The notes beneath the pieces are model-generated. The model was not told the origin of the DNA. It did no database searches and was given only the letters and a program-made list of their open reading frames with translations. A program made the position numbers and the translations under genes. A DNA stretch of 64,000 nt from Micromonospora haikouensis (GTDB lineage: Bacteria > Actinomycetota > Actinomycetes > Mycobacteriales > Micromonosporaceae), in NCBI RefSeq assembly GCF_900091595.1, contig NZ_FMCW01000013.1, positions 149,002 to 213,001 of the forward strand, read 5' to 3'. Positions 26,559-35,253 of this stretch are shown piece by piece. The first letter of the stretch is position 1. Each line of letters starts with the position of its first letter.

Positions 26559-27528
26559 GCCGCGCCGCGCGGCCGGACCGCGGCCGGGGCACGCTGCCTG
26601 CGAACCGCCATTGCACCCAGCGCCACCAGCAGAGCTGCACGACCAGGGTGAGCAGGCCTGCCAGCACGATGGCGGTCAGGTTGATCACGAGTTGGAGGGC
26701 GGAGCCCGCCGCCTCCCGCCACACCCCGTAGGCGGCGGCGACCGCGACGTTCGCGGCGGCCGGCACGGTGGTGACCGAGATCAGCACGCCGACGAGCGAG
26801 CCGGACTTCTTCGAGGTCAGCGAGAGCATCCCGGCCACGCCGGCCAGCAGGCCGACCACCCAGGACAGCGCGTCGGGCCGCCAGATGAAGTCGGTCAGCG
26901 GCCGGTCGGCCAGCAGCATCCCCCGGTCCACCAGCCCGGCGGCGGTCAGCGCCCAGGTGCTCAGCACGGTGGCCAGCATGGCAGCGAGAAAGCCCACCAC
27001 GAGGGCCTGCACCGAACGGCCGACGACGGCGGGCCGGCGGCGCAGCAACGCCACGCAGAGGGCGGCGAGCGGACCGAACTCGGGGCCGACCACCATCGCA
27101 CCGACGATCAGGATCGGCTGGTCGAGCAGCACACCGATGCCGGCGATCATGGTGGCCACCACGATCAGCACCAGGAACGTCGCGGAGAGTTCGGTCTGCT
27201 CGCCGGTCTTCGCGGCGATCTCGTCCCAGACGACCGCGTCCGTGCCGCTGCCCGGGGCCTCCTCGGCGGCCCGGTCCGCGGCGGCGGACAGCGTCAGCTC
27301 CACGTCGTCGGCGGCGATGCCGCCGCGCGCCTCGACGCCGAGTCGTTGCAGTTCGTGCAGGACGACGTCGGCCCGCTCGCGGACCACGTCGCACAGGACG
27401 AGGTCACCCGGGGGCCGGCGGGCCGCGCCGGGCAGGACCGCCAGGTGGGTCACGCCCGGGTCCGCGCCGAGCAGGTCCACCACGGCCGACGACTGGTCCG
27501 GGGGCACGATCACCCGCAGATGCAGCAC
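26521..27528 (-). CDS. DUF389-family membrane protein
   Basis: A 335-residue protein with an N-terminal soluble, ferredoxin-like region (1-115, LHLRVIVPPDQSSAVVDLL) and then six or so hydrophobic helices (from ATFLVLIVVATMIAGIGVLL, with IVGAMVVGPEFGPLAAL). This is the DUF389/TIGR00341 layout; the function of the family is unknown. GTG start with SD GGGGAG. Its 3' end overlaps the preceding hypothetical gene tail to tail. Confidence 0.8.
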   Translation of the reverse strand: MLHLRVIVPPDQSSAVVDLLGADPGVTHLAVLPGAARRPPGDLVLCDVVRERADVVLHELQRLGVEARGGIAADDVELTLSAAADRAAEEAPGSGTDAVVWDEIAAKTGEQTELSATFLVLIVVATMIAGIGVLLDQPILIVGAMVVGPEFGPLAALCVALLRRRPAVVGRSVQALVVGFLAAMLATVLSTWALTAAGLVDRGMLLADRPLTDFIWRPDALSWVVGLLAGVAGMLSLTSKKSGSLVGVLISVTTVPAAANVAVAAAYGVWREAAGSALQLVINLTAIVLAGLLTLVVQLCWWRWVQWRFAGSVPRPRSGRAARLTASRRPPRDAG

Positions 27529-27707
27529 AGCTCGCTCCCCAGGAGATGGGCCGGGCCCTACGCCCCGCGCAGCACCATACCCGTCCGGCGTTCCGCGCGC
27601 CGCCGGCCGTGGCCGTAACGCGACACGTGGCCCCGGGGTTAGTGGGATGAGGACCGCGAGCGGGCGGGGGTGCGTCGTCGGTCCGACCGGAGACGAAGGG
27701 GTCGACG

Positions 27708-29051
27708 TTGGCCAACCCAGCGCCGGGCGGCCGGTGGTCCGGCCTGTCGAAGGTGAGCTGGTTCCTCGCCGGCCTGGCCATGACCTCGCTCGCGCAGTGG
27801 ACGATCGTCACGGTGCTCGCCCGGGCCGGCAGCCCCGGCCTGGTGGGCCAGTACGCCCTCGGTCTCGCCGTCGGCGCGCCGGTCGTCCTGGCCTGCGGGC
27901 TCGGACTGCAGCCGGTCCTGGTCACCGACGTGGCCAGCCGGTTCACGTTCCACGAGTACCTGCGGCTGCGGCTGGCCGGGATGGCGGTGGCGCTCCTCGC
28001 GATCGGCGTCGTCGCGTACTCGATGGGCTCCGGGGGTGGGCCTGTCGTCTTCCTCGTCGGCGTGGCGAAGGCGCTCGACGCCGTCGGCGAGATCTACTTC
28101 GGCATCCTGCAACGCCGTCGCGCGATGCGTACCGTCGGGTTGTCGATGGCCCTCAACGCCGCGCTCTCGGTCGTCGTCACCACGGGCCTGCTCCTGGCGA
28201 CCGGCAGCGTCGCCCTCGCGGCCCTCGGCTCGGTCGCCGGTTCGGCGCTCGGCTCCGTCGGCTACCCCCGGTGGGTGGTCCGTCCGGACCTGCGGCGGGC
28301 CGGCGGAGCGGGCGGGAGCCAGGCGCTGCGCCGACAGCGGCGGCTGTTCGCCACCGCCCTGCCCGTCGGCTTCGCCTACAGCCTCACCTCGTTCACGGGC
28401 AACGTGCCGATGTACGTCGTGCAGCACGAGTTGGGCACGCAGGCCCTGGGGGTGTTCGCCGCGCTGAGCTACACGACGATGGCGGCGAACCTCCTCTACG
28501 CCGCGATGTACCAGGTGCTCCTGCACCGGATGGCCGAACTGTCCGGCGCGGGACAGCTGCGGGCGCTGCGCGTCCTGGTCGCCCGGCTCGTGCTGGGCTC
28601 GCTGCTGTTCGGGCTGGCGGGCGCGTTGGTCGCCCGGGTGGCCGGCGAGGCGGTGCTGGGGCTGCTCTACGGGCGTGACTACTCCCGGCACTGGCCCGTG
28701 CTGGTCGTCCTCGCGTTGGGCATCGGGGCCAGCGGCGCGCTGTACTTCGTCAACGCCGCGCTGCTGGCACTGCACCGCTTCCAGCACCACCTGACGGCGA
28801 CCCTGCCCACGCTCGGGCTCGTCGCGGTGGCGAGCCTGCTGCTGGTCCCCCGGCACGGGCTGATCGGCGCGGCGTCGGCCGTCGTCCTGGCGCTGGTGGT
28901 GGAGGCCGTCACCAAGGCGCTGCTGCTGCGCCACGCGCTGGTCGGGGCGACCGGCGGGTCCGGCGTGCCGCGCGACGAGGAGCCACCGGACCTGCCTTCC
29001 GCAGGACCGGTGCCACCGGAACGAAGTACCGTACCGAAAGTCGCCACTTAA
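27708..29051 (+). CDS. Wzx-type polysaccharide flippase 1
   Basis: A 447-residue membrane protein with about 12 hydrophobic helices of the MATE/Wzx (polysaccharide-transporter) superfamily, expected to flip undecaprenyl-linked repeat units to the outer face. It starts at a TTG (27708) with SD AAGGGG 7 nt upstream; no earlier start is available and the first helix begins at about residue 17. The C-terminus is a Pro/Glu-rich cytoplasmic tail. It heads a rightward run of six polysaccharide genes up to 34133 and is one of two flippases in the locus (the other is at 45985). Confidence 0.82.
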   Translation: MANPAPGGRWSGLSKVSWFLAGLAMTSLAQWTIVTVLARAGSPGLVGQYALGLAVGAPVVLACGLGLQPVLVTDVASRFTFHEYLRLRLAGMAVALLAIGVVAYSMGSGGGPVVFLVGVAKALDAVGEIYFGILQRRRAMRTVGLSMALNAALSVVVTTGLLLATGSVALAALGSVAGSALGSVGYPRWVVRPDLRRAGGAGGSQALRRQRRLFATALPVGFAYSLTSFTGNVPMYVVQHELGTQALGVFAALSYTTMAANLLYAAMYQVLLHRMAELSGAGQLRALRVLVARLVLGSLLFGLAGALVARVAGEAVLGLLYGRDYSRHWPVLVVLALGIGASGALYFVNAALLALHRFQHHLTATLPTLGLVAVASLLLVPRHGLIGAASAVVLALVVEAVTKALLLRHALVGATGGSGVPRDEEPPDLPSAGPVPPERSTVPKVAT

Positions 29052-29085
29052 CCACGCAATCGACATTTTGGACAGTGAGCTACCG

Positions 29086-30300
29086 ATGACCTGCCTCGCC
29101 ATCGTCACGGAGTACCGATTCGTCCGCACTCCCGACGGACGGCTATGGGTCGGGGTCGGCCCGGAGTACGACATCTGGACCCGCTACCTCGCGGCCTTCG
29201 ACCGGGTCCGGGTGATCGCCCGGGTGCAGGACGTCCAGGAACGGCCGGCGGGGGTCGCCCGGGTCGACGGCCCGGGCGTCGAGGTGTGGCCGCTGCCGTA
29301 CTACGTGGGGGCGGGCGGGTTCCTCACCCGCGCGCCGCTGATCCGGCGTACGGCGCTGGAGGGCACCAGGGACGCCGACGTCGTCATGCTCCGGGTGCCC
29401 TCCCCCATCGCCAACACGATCAGCGGCCACTTCGACCGGCGACGGCGGCCCTACTGCCTGGAGGTCGTCGGCGACCCCGACGCCGTGCTGTCGCGCGGGG
29501 TCGTCGACCACCCGCTGCGTCCCCTCCTGCGCCGCTGGGCCACCGCCGCGATGCGGCGGCAGTGCCGGCTGGCGGCGGCGGCCGTGTACGAGACCGGGCG
29601 CACCCTCCAGGCGCGGTACCCGGCGCGGGACGGATCCCTCAACGAGGGCATCTCCTCCGTCGAACTGCCCGGTGCCGCCTTCGCGGCCGCCCCCCGGACG
29701 CACGACGCCCCGCCGGGGCGGGCGGTCCTGATCTCGGTCGGCACGCTCGACCAGCTGTACAAGGGCATCGACACCCTGATCGAGGCGCTGGCGCTCCTCG
29801 ACGACGGCGCGACGACGCACCGGCTCGTGCACGTCGGCCGGGGCCGGCACCTCCCGACGCTGCGCCGGCTCGCCGAGGAGCGGGGCGTCGCCGACCGGGT
29901 CGAGTTCGCCGGCTGGCTGCCCACCCCCGACGATCTCAGGCGACGGCTCGACCAGGCCGACCTGTTCGTCATGCCGTCGCGCACCGAAGGGCTGCCCCGG
30001 GCCCTGATCGAGGCCATGGCCCGGGGTCTGCCCGCGATCGGCTCGGCCGTCGGTGGGATCCCCGAGTTGCTGCCGCCCGACTGCCTGGTGCGGCCGGGTG
30101 ACCCCGCCGCGCTGGCGGCGGCCCTGCGGGGGATGTTGTCCGACCCGCGGCGGCTGACCGAGGCGTCGGCGCGCAACCTCGCCGCCGCCCGCGCGTTCGG
30201 GGCGGACGCGCTGGCCGCCCGGCGTACCACCTTCTACCGTTCTTTGCGCCACCTCGGGGCCGCCCCCGCCGCGCGGGTGGGCAGGCCCGCCGCCCGCTGA
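29086..30300 (+). CDS. Glycosyltransferase family 4 (paralogue B1)
   Basis: A 404-residue GT-B glycosyltransferase. The N-terminus reads CLAIVTEYRFVRTPDGRLWV, and the donor domain has VGTLDQLYKGIDTLIEAL and SRTEGLPRALIEAMARGLPAIGSAVGGIPELLPPDCLV. It is a close paralogue of the gene at 32949, which shares TEYR, TPDGR, LDQLYKG and the whole EGLPRALIEAMAR block. ATG 29086 with GTGAG upstream is preferred; a TTG at 29068 is possible. It lies 34 bp after the flippase and is probably co-transcribed. Confidence 0.85.
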   Translation: MTCLAIVTEYRFVRTPDGRLWVGVGPEYDIWTRYLAAFDRVRVIARVQDVQERPAGVARVDGPGVEVWPLPYYVGAGGFLTRAPLIRRTALEGTRDADVVMLRVPSPIANTISGHFDRRRRPYCLEVVGDPDAVLSRGVVDHPLRPLLRRWATAAMRRQCRLAAAAVYETGRTLQARYPARDGSLNEGISSVELPGAAFAAAPRTHDAPPGRAVLISVGTLDQLYKGIDTLIEALALLDDGATTHRLVHVGRGRHLPTLRRLAEERGVADRVEFAGWLPTPDDLRRRLDQADLFVMPSRTEGLPRALIEAMARGLPAIGSAVGGIPELLPPDCLVRPGDPAALAAALRGMLSDPRRLTEASARNLAAARAFGADALAARRTTFYRSLRHLGAAPAARVGRPAAR

Positions 30301-30539
30301 GGGAGCCGGGAGCGCGCCCCGCCCGAGGATGGCCGGGCGCGGGGCACGTCCGCCGGGCGGCGCGCGTCCGACGCCTGCTCGCCGAGACGTAGTCGGTGCG
30401 GCCACTTTGTCCATTGGTCGCTTTTATTGTGATCAAAACTGATAAAAGTGGTATGTCGCATGAAACCGCCACGGGAGTCCATCATGAACGCTCGCCGCCC
30501 CGCAGTCCGGCCTCGTGCCACGTCCCCGAGTGAGGCGAC
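30301..30539. promoter_or_regulatory. Regulatory region upstream of the PglE-like operon
   Basis: An AT-rich island in otherwise GC-rich DNA. CTTTTAT (30421-30427) and ATAAAAG (30442-30448) form a perfect 7-bp inverted repeat around 14 nt. A second pair, CCACTTT (30402-30408) and AAAGTGG (30445-30451), overlaps it. These look like an operator/promoter for the aminotransferase operon. Exact -10/-35 positions are uncertain. Confidence 0.5.
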
Positions 30540-30543
30540 GTGA
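30484..30543 (+). CDS. Possible 19-residue leader peptide of the PglE-like operon
   Basis: An ATG at 30484 preceded by GGGAG (6 nt spacing) opens a 19-codon frame, MNARRPAVRPRATSPSEAT. Its TGA overlaps the GTG start of the aminotransferase (GTGA). It is rich in Arg, Ala and Pro and has no signal or domain. It could serve translational coupling or leader-type control. Alternatively, ribosomes may start only at the downstream GTG, which has its own GAGG. Confidence 0.4.
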   Translation: MNARRPAVRPRATSPSEAT

Positions 30544-31673
30544 CGGGCCGCATCGCGCTCTTCCAGCCCGATGTGGGCCCACTCGAGGAGTCCTTCCTGC
30601 TGCGCGCCTTCCGCTCCGGCTGGCCGGGGCCGGCCGGCCCCGAGACGGAGGCGTTCGAGGCCGAGATCGCCGGGCGGGCGGGGGTCCGGCACGCCGTCGG
30701 GGTCAGCTCGGGGACGGCCGCGCTGCACCTGGCGCTGCTCGCCTGCGGCGCGGGCCCCGGCACGGTCGTCGTGGTGCCGACGCTCACCTTCGCCGCGACG
30801 GCCAACGCGGCCGTCTACACCGGGGCGCGGCCCGTCTTCGTCGACAGCGACCCCGCCACCGGCAACGTCGACCCGGGCCTGCTGGCCGGCCTGCTCGACC
30901 GCCTGGCCGCCGCCGGCACCCGGGTCGCCGCCGTGATGTCGGTCGACCTCAACGGCACCTGCGCGGACTACTCACGGCTGCGCCCGATCTGCCGGGCCGC
31001 CGGAGTGCCCCTGGTGGAGGACGCCGCCCAGGCCCTCGGATCGACCCACCAGGGCGAGCCGGCGGGGTCCTTCGGCGGGCTCGGCACGTTCTCCTTCAGC
31101 TGGAACAAGGTCATCACCACCTCGGCGGGCGGGATGGTGGTGACGGACGACGCGGCGCTCGCGGCCCGCTGCCGGCACCTGTCGACCCAGGCCCGCGAGC
31201 CGGTGACGCACTACGAGCACCGGGACGTGGGCTACAACTACCGGCTGAGCAACCTGCTCGCCGCCGTCGGGCGGGCGCAGTTGCGCCGGCTCGACGAGAT
31301 GATCGAGCGCCGCCGCCGGCTACGGGAGCGGTACGCGAAGCTGTTCGCCGCCGTCCCCGGCACCCGGATCGTCGGCGACGGCGACCCCGGGGCCAACTGC
31401 TGGCTGACGTCGGTGGTGGTGGACCCGGAGGTGGCCGGCTGGGGGGCGGAGCACCTGGGCCGCCGCCTGGCCCAGCGGGGCATCGAGACGCGGCCGATGT
31501 GGAAGCCGATGCACCGCCAGCCCGTCTTCGCCGGCCACGACGCCGTGGTCACCGGCGTCGCCGACCGGCTCTTCGCGCGCAGCATCTCGCTGCCCAGCGG
31601 ATCGAGCCTGACCGACGCCGACACCGACCGGCTTGTCGAGGTGCTCGAAGAATTCCTGGAGGAGCGGGGATGA
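30540..31673 (+). CDS. DegT-family sugar aminotransferase, PglE-like (paralogue 2)
   Basis: A 377-residue PLP-dependent nucleotide-sugar aminotransferase. The active-site Lys is in FSFSWNKVITTSAGGM, with cofactor contacts SSGTAALHLAL and LVEDAAQALGS. It is a close paralogue of the gene at 17994. It sits directly before PglC-like and PglD-like genes with ATGA overlaps, the gene set used for UDP-N,N'-diacetylbacillosamine. By analogy it would aminate C4 of a UDP-4-keto-6-deoxy-GlcNAc. GTG start, SD GAGG, overlapping the stop of a short upstream frame. Confidence 0.88.
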   Translation: MTGRIALFQPDVGPLEESFLLRAFRSGWPGPAGPETEAFEAEIAGRAGVRHAVGVSSGTAALHLALLACGAGPGTVVVVPTLTFAATANAAVYTGARPVFVDSDPATGNVDPGLLAGLLDRLAAAGTRVAAVMSVDLNGTCADYSRLRPICRAAGVPLVEDAAQALGSTHQGEPAGSFGGLGTFSFSWNKVITTSAGGMVVTDDAALAARCRHLSTQAREPVTHYEHRDVGYNYRLSNLLAAVGRAQLRRLDEMIERRRRLRERYAKLFAAVPGTRIVGDGDPGANCWLTSVVVDPEVAGWGAEHLGRRLAQRGIETRPMWKPMHRQPVFAGHDAVVTGVADRLFARSISLPSGSSLTDADTDRLVEVLEEFLEERG

Positions 31674-32311
31674 ACCGACATCGCTACGAGCAGATCAAGC
31701 GCGTTCTGGACGTGACCGTGGCGGCCCTGGTGCTCGTTCTGGCCGCCCCGGTGATGGGGGCGACAGCCCTGGCCATCGCCCTGACCATGGGTCGGCCGGT
31801 CCTGTTCCGCCAGGCCCGCCCCGGGCTGCACGGCGAGCTGTTCGAGCTGGTCAAGTTCCGGTCCATGCGGGCCGATGGCGACCCGCTGTCCCCCGTCCAG
31901 GACGCCGGGCGGATCACCCCGCTGGGCCGTTGGCTGCGGGCCACGAGCCTGGACGAACTGCCCTCCCTGTGGAACGTGCTGCGGGGCGACATGAGCCTCG
32001 TCGGGCCGCGTCCCCTGCTGCCGCAGTACGTGCCGCGCTACACCGCCGAGCAGTTCCGCCGCCACGAGGTCCGCCCGGGCGTCACCGGCCTGCAGCAGGT
32101 ACGCGGACGCAACGCCCTCGCCTGGGAGGAGCGCTTCGTGCTCGACGTCTGGTACGTCGAGCACCGCAGCCTCCTGCTGGACCTGCGCATTCTCGCCTGG
32201 ACGGTGGTCACCGTGCTGCGCCGCGACGGCATCACGGCGCCCGGCAGCGCGACCGCCCACGAATACCGGGGCGTCTCGGTGCCCGACCGCACGCGGGAGC
32301 CCGCCCGATGA
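31670..32311 (+). CDS. Undecaprenyl-phosphate sugar phosphotransferase, PglC-like
   Basis: A 213-residue short phosphoglycosyltransferase of the bacterial sugar transferase family (PF02397 type), which puts the first sugar-1-phosphate on undecaprenyl phosphate. One N-terminal hydrophobic segment (VLDVTVAALVLVLAAPVMGATALAI is interrupted only by short polar residues) is followed by the catalytic domain with VKFRSMRAD, LGRWLRATSLDELPSLWNVL and GDMSLVGPRPLLPQY (DE pair typical of the family). It lacks the extra helices of WbaP/WcaJ, so it is the monotopic PglC form. ATG overlaps the aminotransferase stop. Confidence 0.88.
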   Translation: MNRHRYEQIKRVLDVTVAALVLVLAAPVMGATALAIALTMGRPVLFRQARPGLHGELFELVKFRSMRADGDPLSPVQDAGRITPLGRWLRATSLDELPSLWNVLRGDMSLVGPRPLLPQYVPRYTAEQFRRHEVRPGVTGLQQVRGRNALAWEERFVLDVWYVEHRSLLLDLRILAWTVVTVLRRDGITAPGSATAHEYRGVSVPDRTREPAR

Positions 32312-32952
32312 GCCCGGAGCTGGTGATCGTCGGGTGCGGCGGCCACGGCCGGGAGATCCTCGGCATCGTCCGGGCGGTCAACGAGGCGGCCCTCGGCGGC
32401 CCGGTCTGGCACGTGCGGGGGTTCGTCGACGACGACCCGACGGAGGAGAACCGCAAGCGGGTGCAACGGCTCGGCGTGCCGTGGCTCGGCCCGGTGTCGT
32501 CCCTGGCCGACGCCGGGGGCGCGCACGTGGCGGTCGGCGTCGGCGATCCACGGGCGCGCGGGCGGGTCGCCCGCCGGGTCGACTCGTACGGGCTGCCGGC
32601 GGCGGTGCTGGTCCACCCGGACGCCACCCTCGGCGCGGACGCCCGCGTCGGCGAGGGGACGGTGCTGTTCGCCGGTGCCCGGGTGACCACCAACGTGACG
32701 CTGGGTCGGCACGTGCACCTGAACCAGAACGCGGCGGTCGGCCACGACTGCGTGTTCGGCGACCACGTCTCGGTCAATCCGCTCGCCGCCGTCTCCGGCG
32801 ACTGCCGGCTCGACTCGGACGTGCTGATCGGGGCGGGCGCGGTGGTCCTGCAGGGACTCCGGGTGGGCGCGGGCGCGACCGTCGGCGCGGCGGCCTGCGT
32901 GGTGCGTGACGTGCCGGCCGGCGTGGTGGTGAAGGGGGTGCCGGCAAGGTGA
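32308..32952 (+). CDS. Left-handed beta-helix sugar N-acetyltransferase, PglD/NeuD-like
   Basis: A 214-residue protein with an N-terminal Rossmann-like substrate domain (LVIVGCGGHGREIL) and a C-terminal hexapeptide-repeat beta-helix (GADARVGEGTVLFAGARVTTNVTLG is read as several turns). The catalytic-type His is in NAAVGHDCVFGDHV. PglD acetylates the 4-amino group of UDP-4-amino-sugars; NeuD acts on sialic-acid precursors. Position between the PglC-like gene and a glycosyltransferase, with ATGA and GTGA overlaps at its ends, favours the PglD role. Confidence 0.85.
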   Translation: MSPELVIVGCGGHGREILGIVRAVNEAALGGPVWHVRGFVDDDPTEENRKRVQRLGVPWLGPVSSLADAGGAHVAVGVGDPRARGRVARRVDSYGLPAAVLVHPDATLGADARVGEGTVLFAGARVTTNVTLGRHVHLNQNAAVGHDCVFGDHVSVNPLAAVSGDCRLDSDVLIGAGAVVLQGLRVGAGATVGAAACVVRDVPAGVVVKGVPAR

Positions 32953-34133
32953 GGGTCGTCGTCACCACCGAGTACCGCTACGCCGCCACGCCCGACGGCC
33001 GGGTCTGGACCACGCACGCGCACGGCTACGACGTCTGGCGGCGCTACCTCACGGCCTTCGACGAGGTGCGCGTCGTGGCCCGGGTGGCCGAGCAGCCCCA
33101 GGTGCCGGAGACGGCACTGCGGGTCGACGGCCCCGGGGTCACGGTGCACCCGGTGCCGCACTACGTCGGGCCGCAGCAGTACCTGCGCCAGCGGGTGCCC
33201 ATCGGCCGTGCCATGGCGACTGCGGCCGGACGCGACGACGCGGTGATCCTGCGGGTGCCCTCCGCGCTGGGATCCCTGCTGGCCGGCGTCCGCCGCCGGC
33301 ACGGCCTGCCCTATGCGCTGGAGGTCGTGGGCGACCCGTACGACGTGCTCGCGCCGGGGGTGGTCCGGCATCCGCTACGGCCCCTGCTGCGGCAGCGCTT
33401 CGCGACCCGGCTGCGCCGCGAATGCGGCTCGGCGGTCGCCGTCTCCTACGTGACGGCGGACTATCTCCAGGCCCGCTACCCGGCGGCCCCCCACGCGCCG
33501 ACGGTCAACGTGTCGAGCATCGACCTGCCGCCCGAGGCGTTCGCCGCCGCACCGCGTGCCGTCCGGGCCGATACCGGGGGCGACCGCACGCTCATCTCCA
33601 TCGGGACGCTGGACCAGCTCTACAAGGGCGTCGACACGCTCATCGAGGCGGTGGCCCGGCTGGCGTCGCGCGGGGTCGACGTCCGGCTCGTCCACGCCGG
33701 CACCGGGCGGTTCGCCGGGCACCTGGCGGCCCTGGCAGAGGCGCGGGGCGTCGCCGACCGGGTGACGTTCGCCGGCTGGGTGGCCCCGGGCGCACCGTTG
33801 TACGCCCACCTCGACGCGGCCGACCTGGCGGTCGTCCCGTCGCGGACCGAAGGGCTGCCCCGCGCGCTGATCGAGGCCATGGCCCGCGCGCTGCCGGCGA
33901 TCGGCACCGCCGTCGGCGGGATCCCGGAGCTGCTGGCGCCCGAGGACCTGGTGGGCCCCGACGACCCGGCGGCGCTGGCGGAGGCGATCGCCCGGATGCT
34001 GGCCGACCCGGACCGGATGGCGCTCGCCTCGGCCCGCAACCTCGCCCACGCCCGGCGCTACTCCCGCGACTCCCTGGAGCCCCGGCGGCACGCCTTCTAC
34101 CAGTCGGTGCGCGAGGCCACGGCCCGGCGGTGA
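32949..34133 (+). CDS. Glycosyltransferase family 4 (paralogue B2)
   Basis: A 394-residue GT-B glycosyltransferase, close paralogue of the gene at 29086 (VVVTTEYRYAATPDGRVW, LDQLYKGVDTLIEAVARL, SRTEGLPRALIEAMARALPAI). GTG start overlaps the acetyltransferase stop (GTGA), so it is translated with the PglE-C-D-like operon. It may add the second sugar onto the lipid-linked amino sugar; donor is unknown. It is the last gene of the rightward run and is followed by a strong hairpin. Confidence 0.85.
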   Translation: MRVVVTTEYRYAATPDGRVWTTHAHGYDVWRRYLTAFDEVRVVARVAEQPQVPETALRVDGPGVTVHPVPHYVGPQQYLRQRVPIGRAMATAAGRDDAVILRVPSALGSLLAGVRRRHGLPYALEVVGDPYDVLAPGVVRHPLRPLLRQRFATRLRRECGSAVAVSYVTADYLQARYPAAPHAPTVNVSSIDLPPEAFAAAPRAVRADTGGDRTLISIGTLDQLYKGVDTLIEAVARLASRGVDVRLVHAGTGRFAGHLAALAEARGVADRVTFAGWVAPGAPLYAHLDAADLAVVPSRTEGLPRALIEAMARALPAIGTAVGGIPELLAPEDLVGPDDPAALAEAIARMLADPDRMALASARNLAHARRYSRDSLEPRRHAFYQSVREATARR

Positions 34134-34215
34134 GCGGCGCGCCCACCGGTGGCCGCCCGCTCGCGGCCGGGCCGCCAGGTGCGGCCCGGCCGACGCCACG
34201 GCCACCACGCACGAC

Positions 34216-34246
34216 GGTGGCGGGAGCCGACCGCTCTCCCGCCACC
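34216..34246. terminator. Bidirectional hairpin between convergent polysaccharide operons
   Basis: GGTGGCGGGAG (34216-34226) and CTCCCGCCACC (34236-34246) form a perfect 11-bp stem with a 9-nt loop. It lies between the end of the rightward glycosyltransferase (34133) and the end of the leftward epimerase (34264), well placed to stop both. Confidence 0.7.
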
Positions 34247-34263
34247 CGCCTTTCACCCGCCCG

Positions 34264-35253
34264 TCACCGGCCGCGGGCGTCCTCCGTGCCGGCGCGCCAG
34301 GCGCGGTACCAGTCGAAGGTCCGACGCACCCCGTCCTCCAGCGGCACCACCGGCTCGAAGCCGGTCAGCCGCCGCAGCGTCGCCAGGTCGGGGCAGCGGC
34401 GGTGCACCGACCCGGGCGGCGCGGGCATCGGTTGCAGGACCGGGGCCGCGTCGGCGACCCGCAGCACCAGCTTGGCCAGGTCGCCGATGTTGGTCTGCTC
34501 GGCGTCGTTGCCGATGTGCACGATCTCGCCGGCCGCAGCCGGGCAGCGCATCAGCCGCAGCACCGCCTCGACCGCGTCGTCGACGTGGCAGAACGCGCGG
34601 TACTGGTCGGCGCCCCACACCCGGAACGGATCCTCCCCGTCGAGGGCGCGCAGCGACATCTCCGGGATGACGTGGTCCGTGCCCATCCTGGGGCCGTACA
34701 CGTTGTGGAAGCGCCCGACCGTGGCGGCGCAGCGTCGGGCGCGGGCGGCGTGCACGAAGGCGGCCTCGCCGAGCAGCTTGCTGATCGCGTACGAGAACCG
34801 GGGCGACGTGACGTCGGTGATCATGACGGGAACGTCCTCGGCCGTCGGCACCGGCACGACGCGGGCGTCGACGCCGCCGGCGTACACCTCGCTGGTGGAG
34901 CTGAAGAAGACCCGGTCGCCGGGCTCGACCCAGTCCAGCAGATGCAGGGCGGTCAGGGTGTTGACCCGGATCACCCGTGTCGGATCGGCCTCGACGTTGC
35001 GCACCCCGACCACGGCGGCGAGCAGGTAGATCTCGTCGCAGCCGCGGGGCAGCGCCGCCCACGCCTGCGGCCGGGTCAGGTCCGCCGAGACGACCTCGAC
35101 GGCCGGGTCGCCGCGCAACGCGCCGAGCCGTTCGTCGTCGCGGCCCCGGGAAAAGTCGTCGACGACGACCACCCGGTGGCCTTCGGCGAGCAGCCGCTCG
35201 GTCAGGTGCAGGCCGATGAAGCCCGCGCCGCCGAGGACGAGTGCCCGCCTCAC
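34264..35253 (-). CDS. NAD-dependent sugar epimerase/dehydratase (extended SDR)
   Basis: A 329-residue extended SDR with GGAGFIG (near 8-14), SSTSEVYAGG and YAISK (the Y-x3-K pair), and a C-terminal substrate domain (RFHNVYGPRMG, AFCHVDDAV). It should act on a nucleotide-linked sugar as epimerase, dehydratase or decarboxylase; the sequence alone does not say which. It follows the nucleotide-sugar dehydrogenase with a GTGA overlap. A UDP-glucuronate-type epimerase or decarboxylase is therefore an attractive reading, by inference. Last gene of a four-gene leftward operon (38239 to 34264). Confidence 0.82.
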   Translation of the reverse strand: MRRALVLGGAGFIGLHLTERLLAEGHRVVVVDDFSRGRDDERLGALRGDPAVEVVSADLTRPQAWAALPRGCDEIYLLAAVVGVRNVEADPTRVIRVNTLTALHLLDWVEPGDRVFFSSTSEVYAGGVDARVVPVPTAEDVPVMITDVTSPRFSYAISKLLGEAAFVHAARARRCAATVGRFHNVYGPRMGTDHVIPEMSLRALDGEDPFRVWGADQYRAFCHVDDAVEAVLRLMRCPAAAGEIVHIGNDAEQTNIGDLAKLVLRVADAAPVLQPMPAPPGSVHRRCPDLATLRRLTGFEPVVPLEDGVRRTFDWYRAWRAGTEDARGR

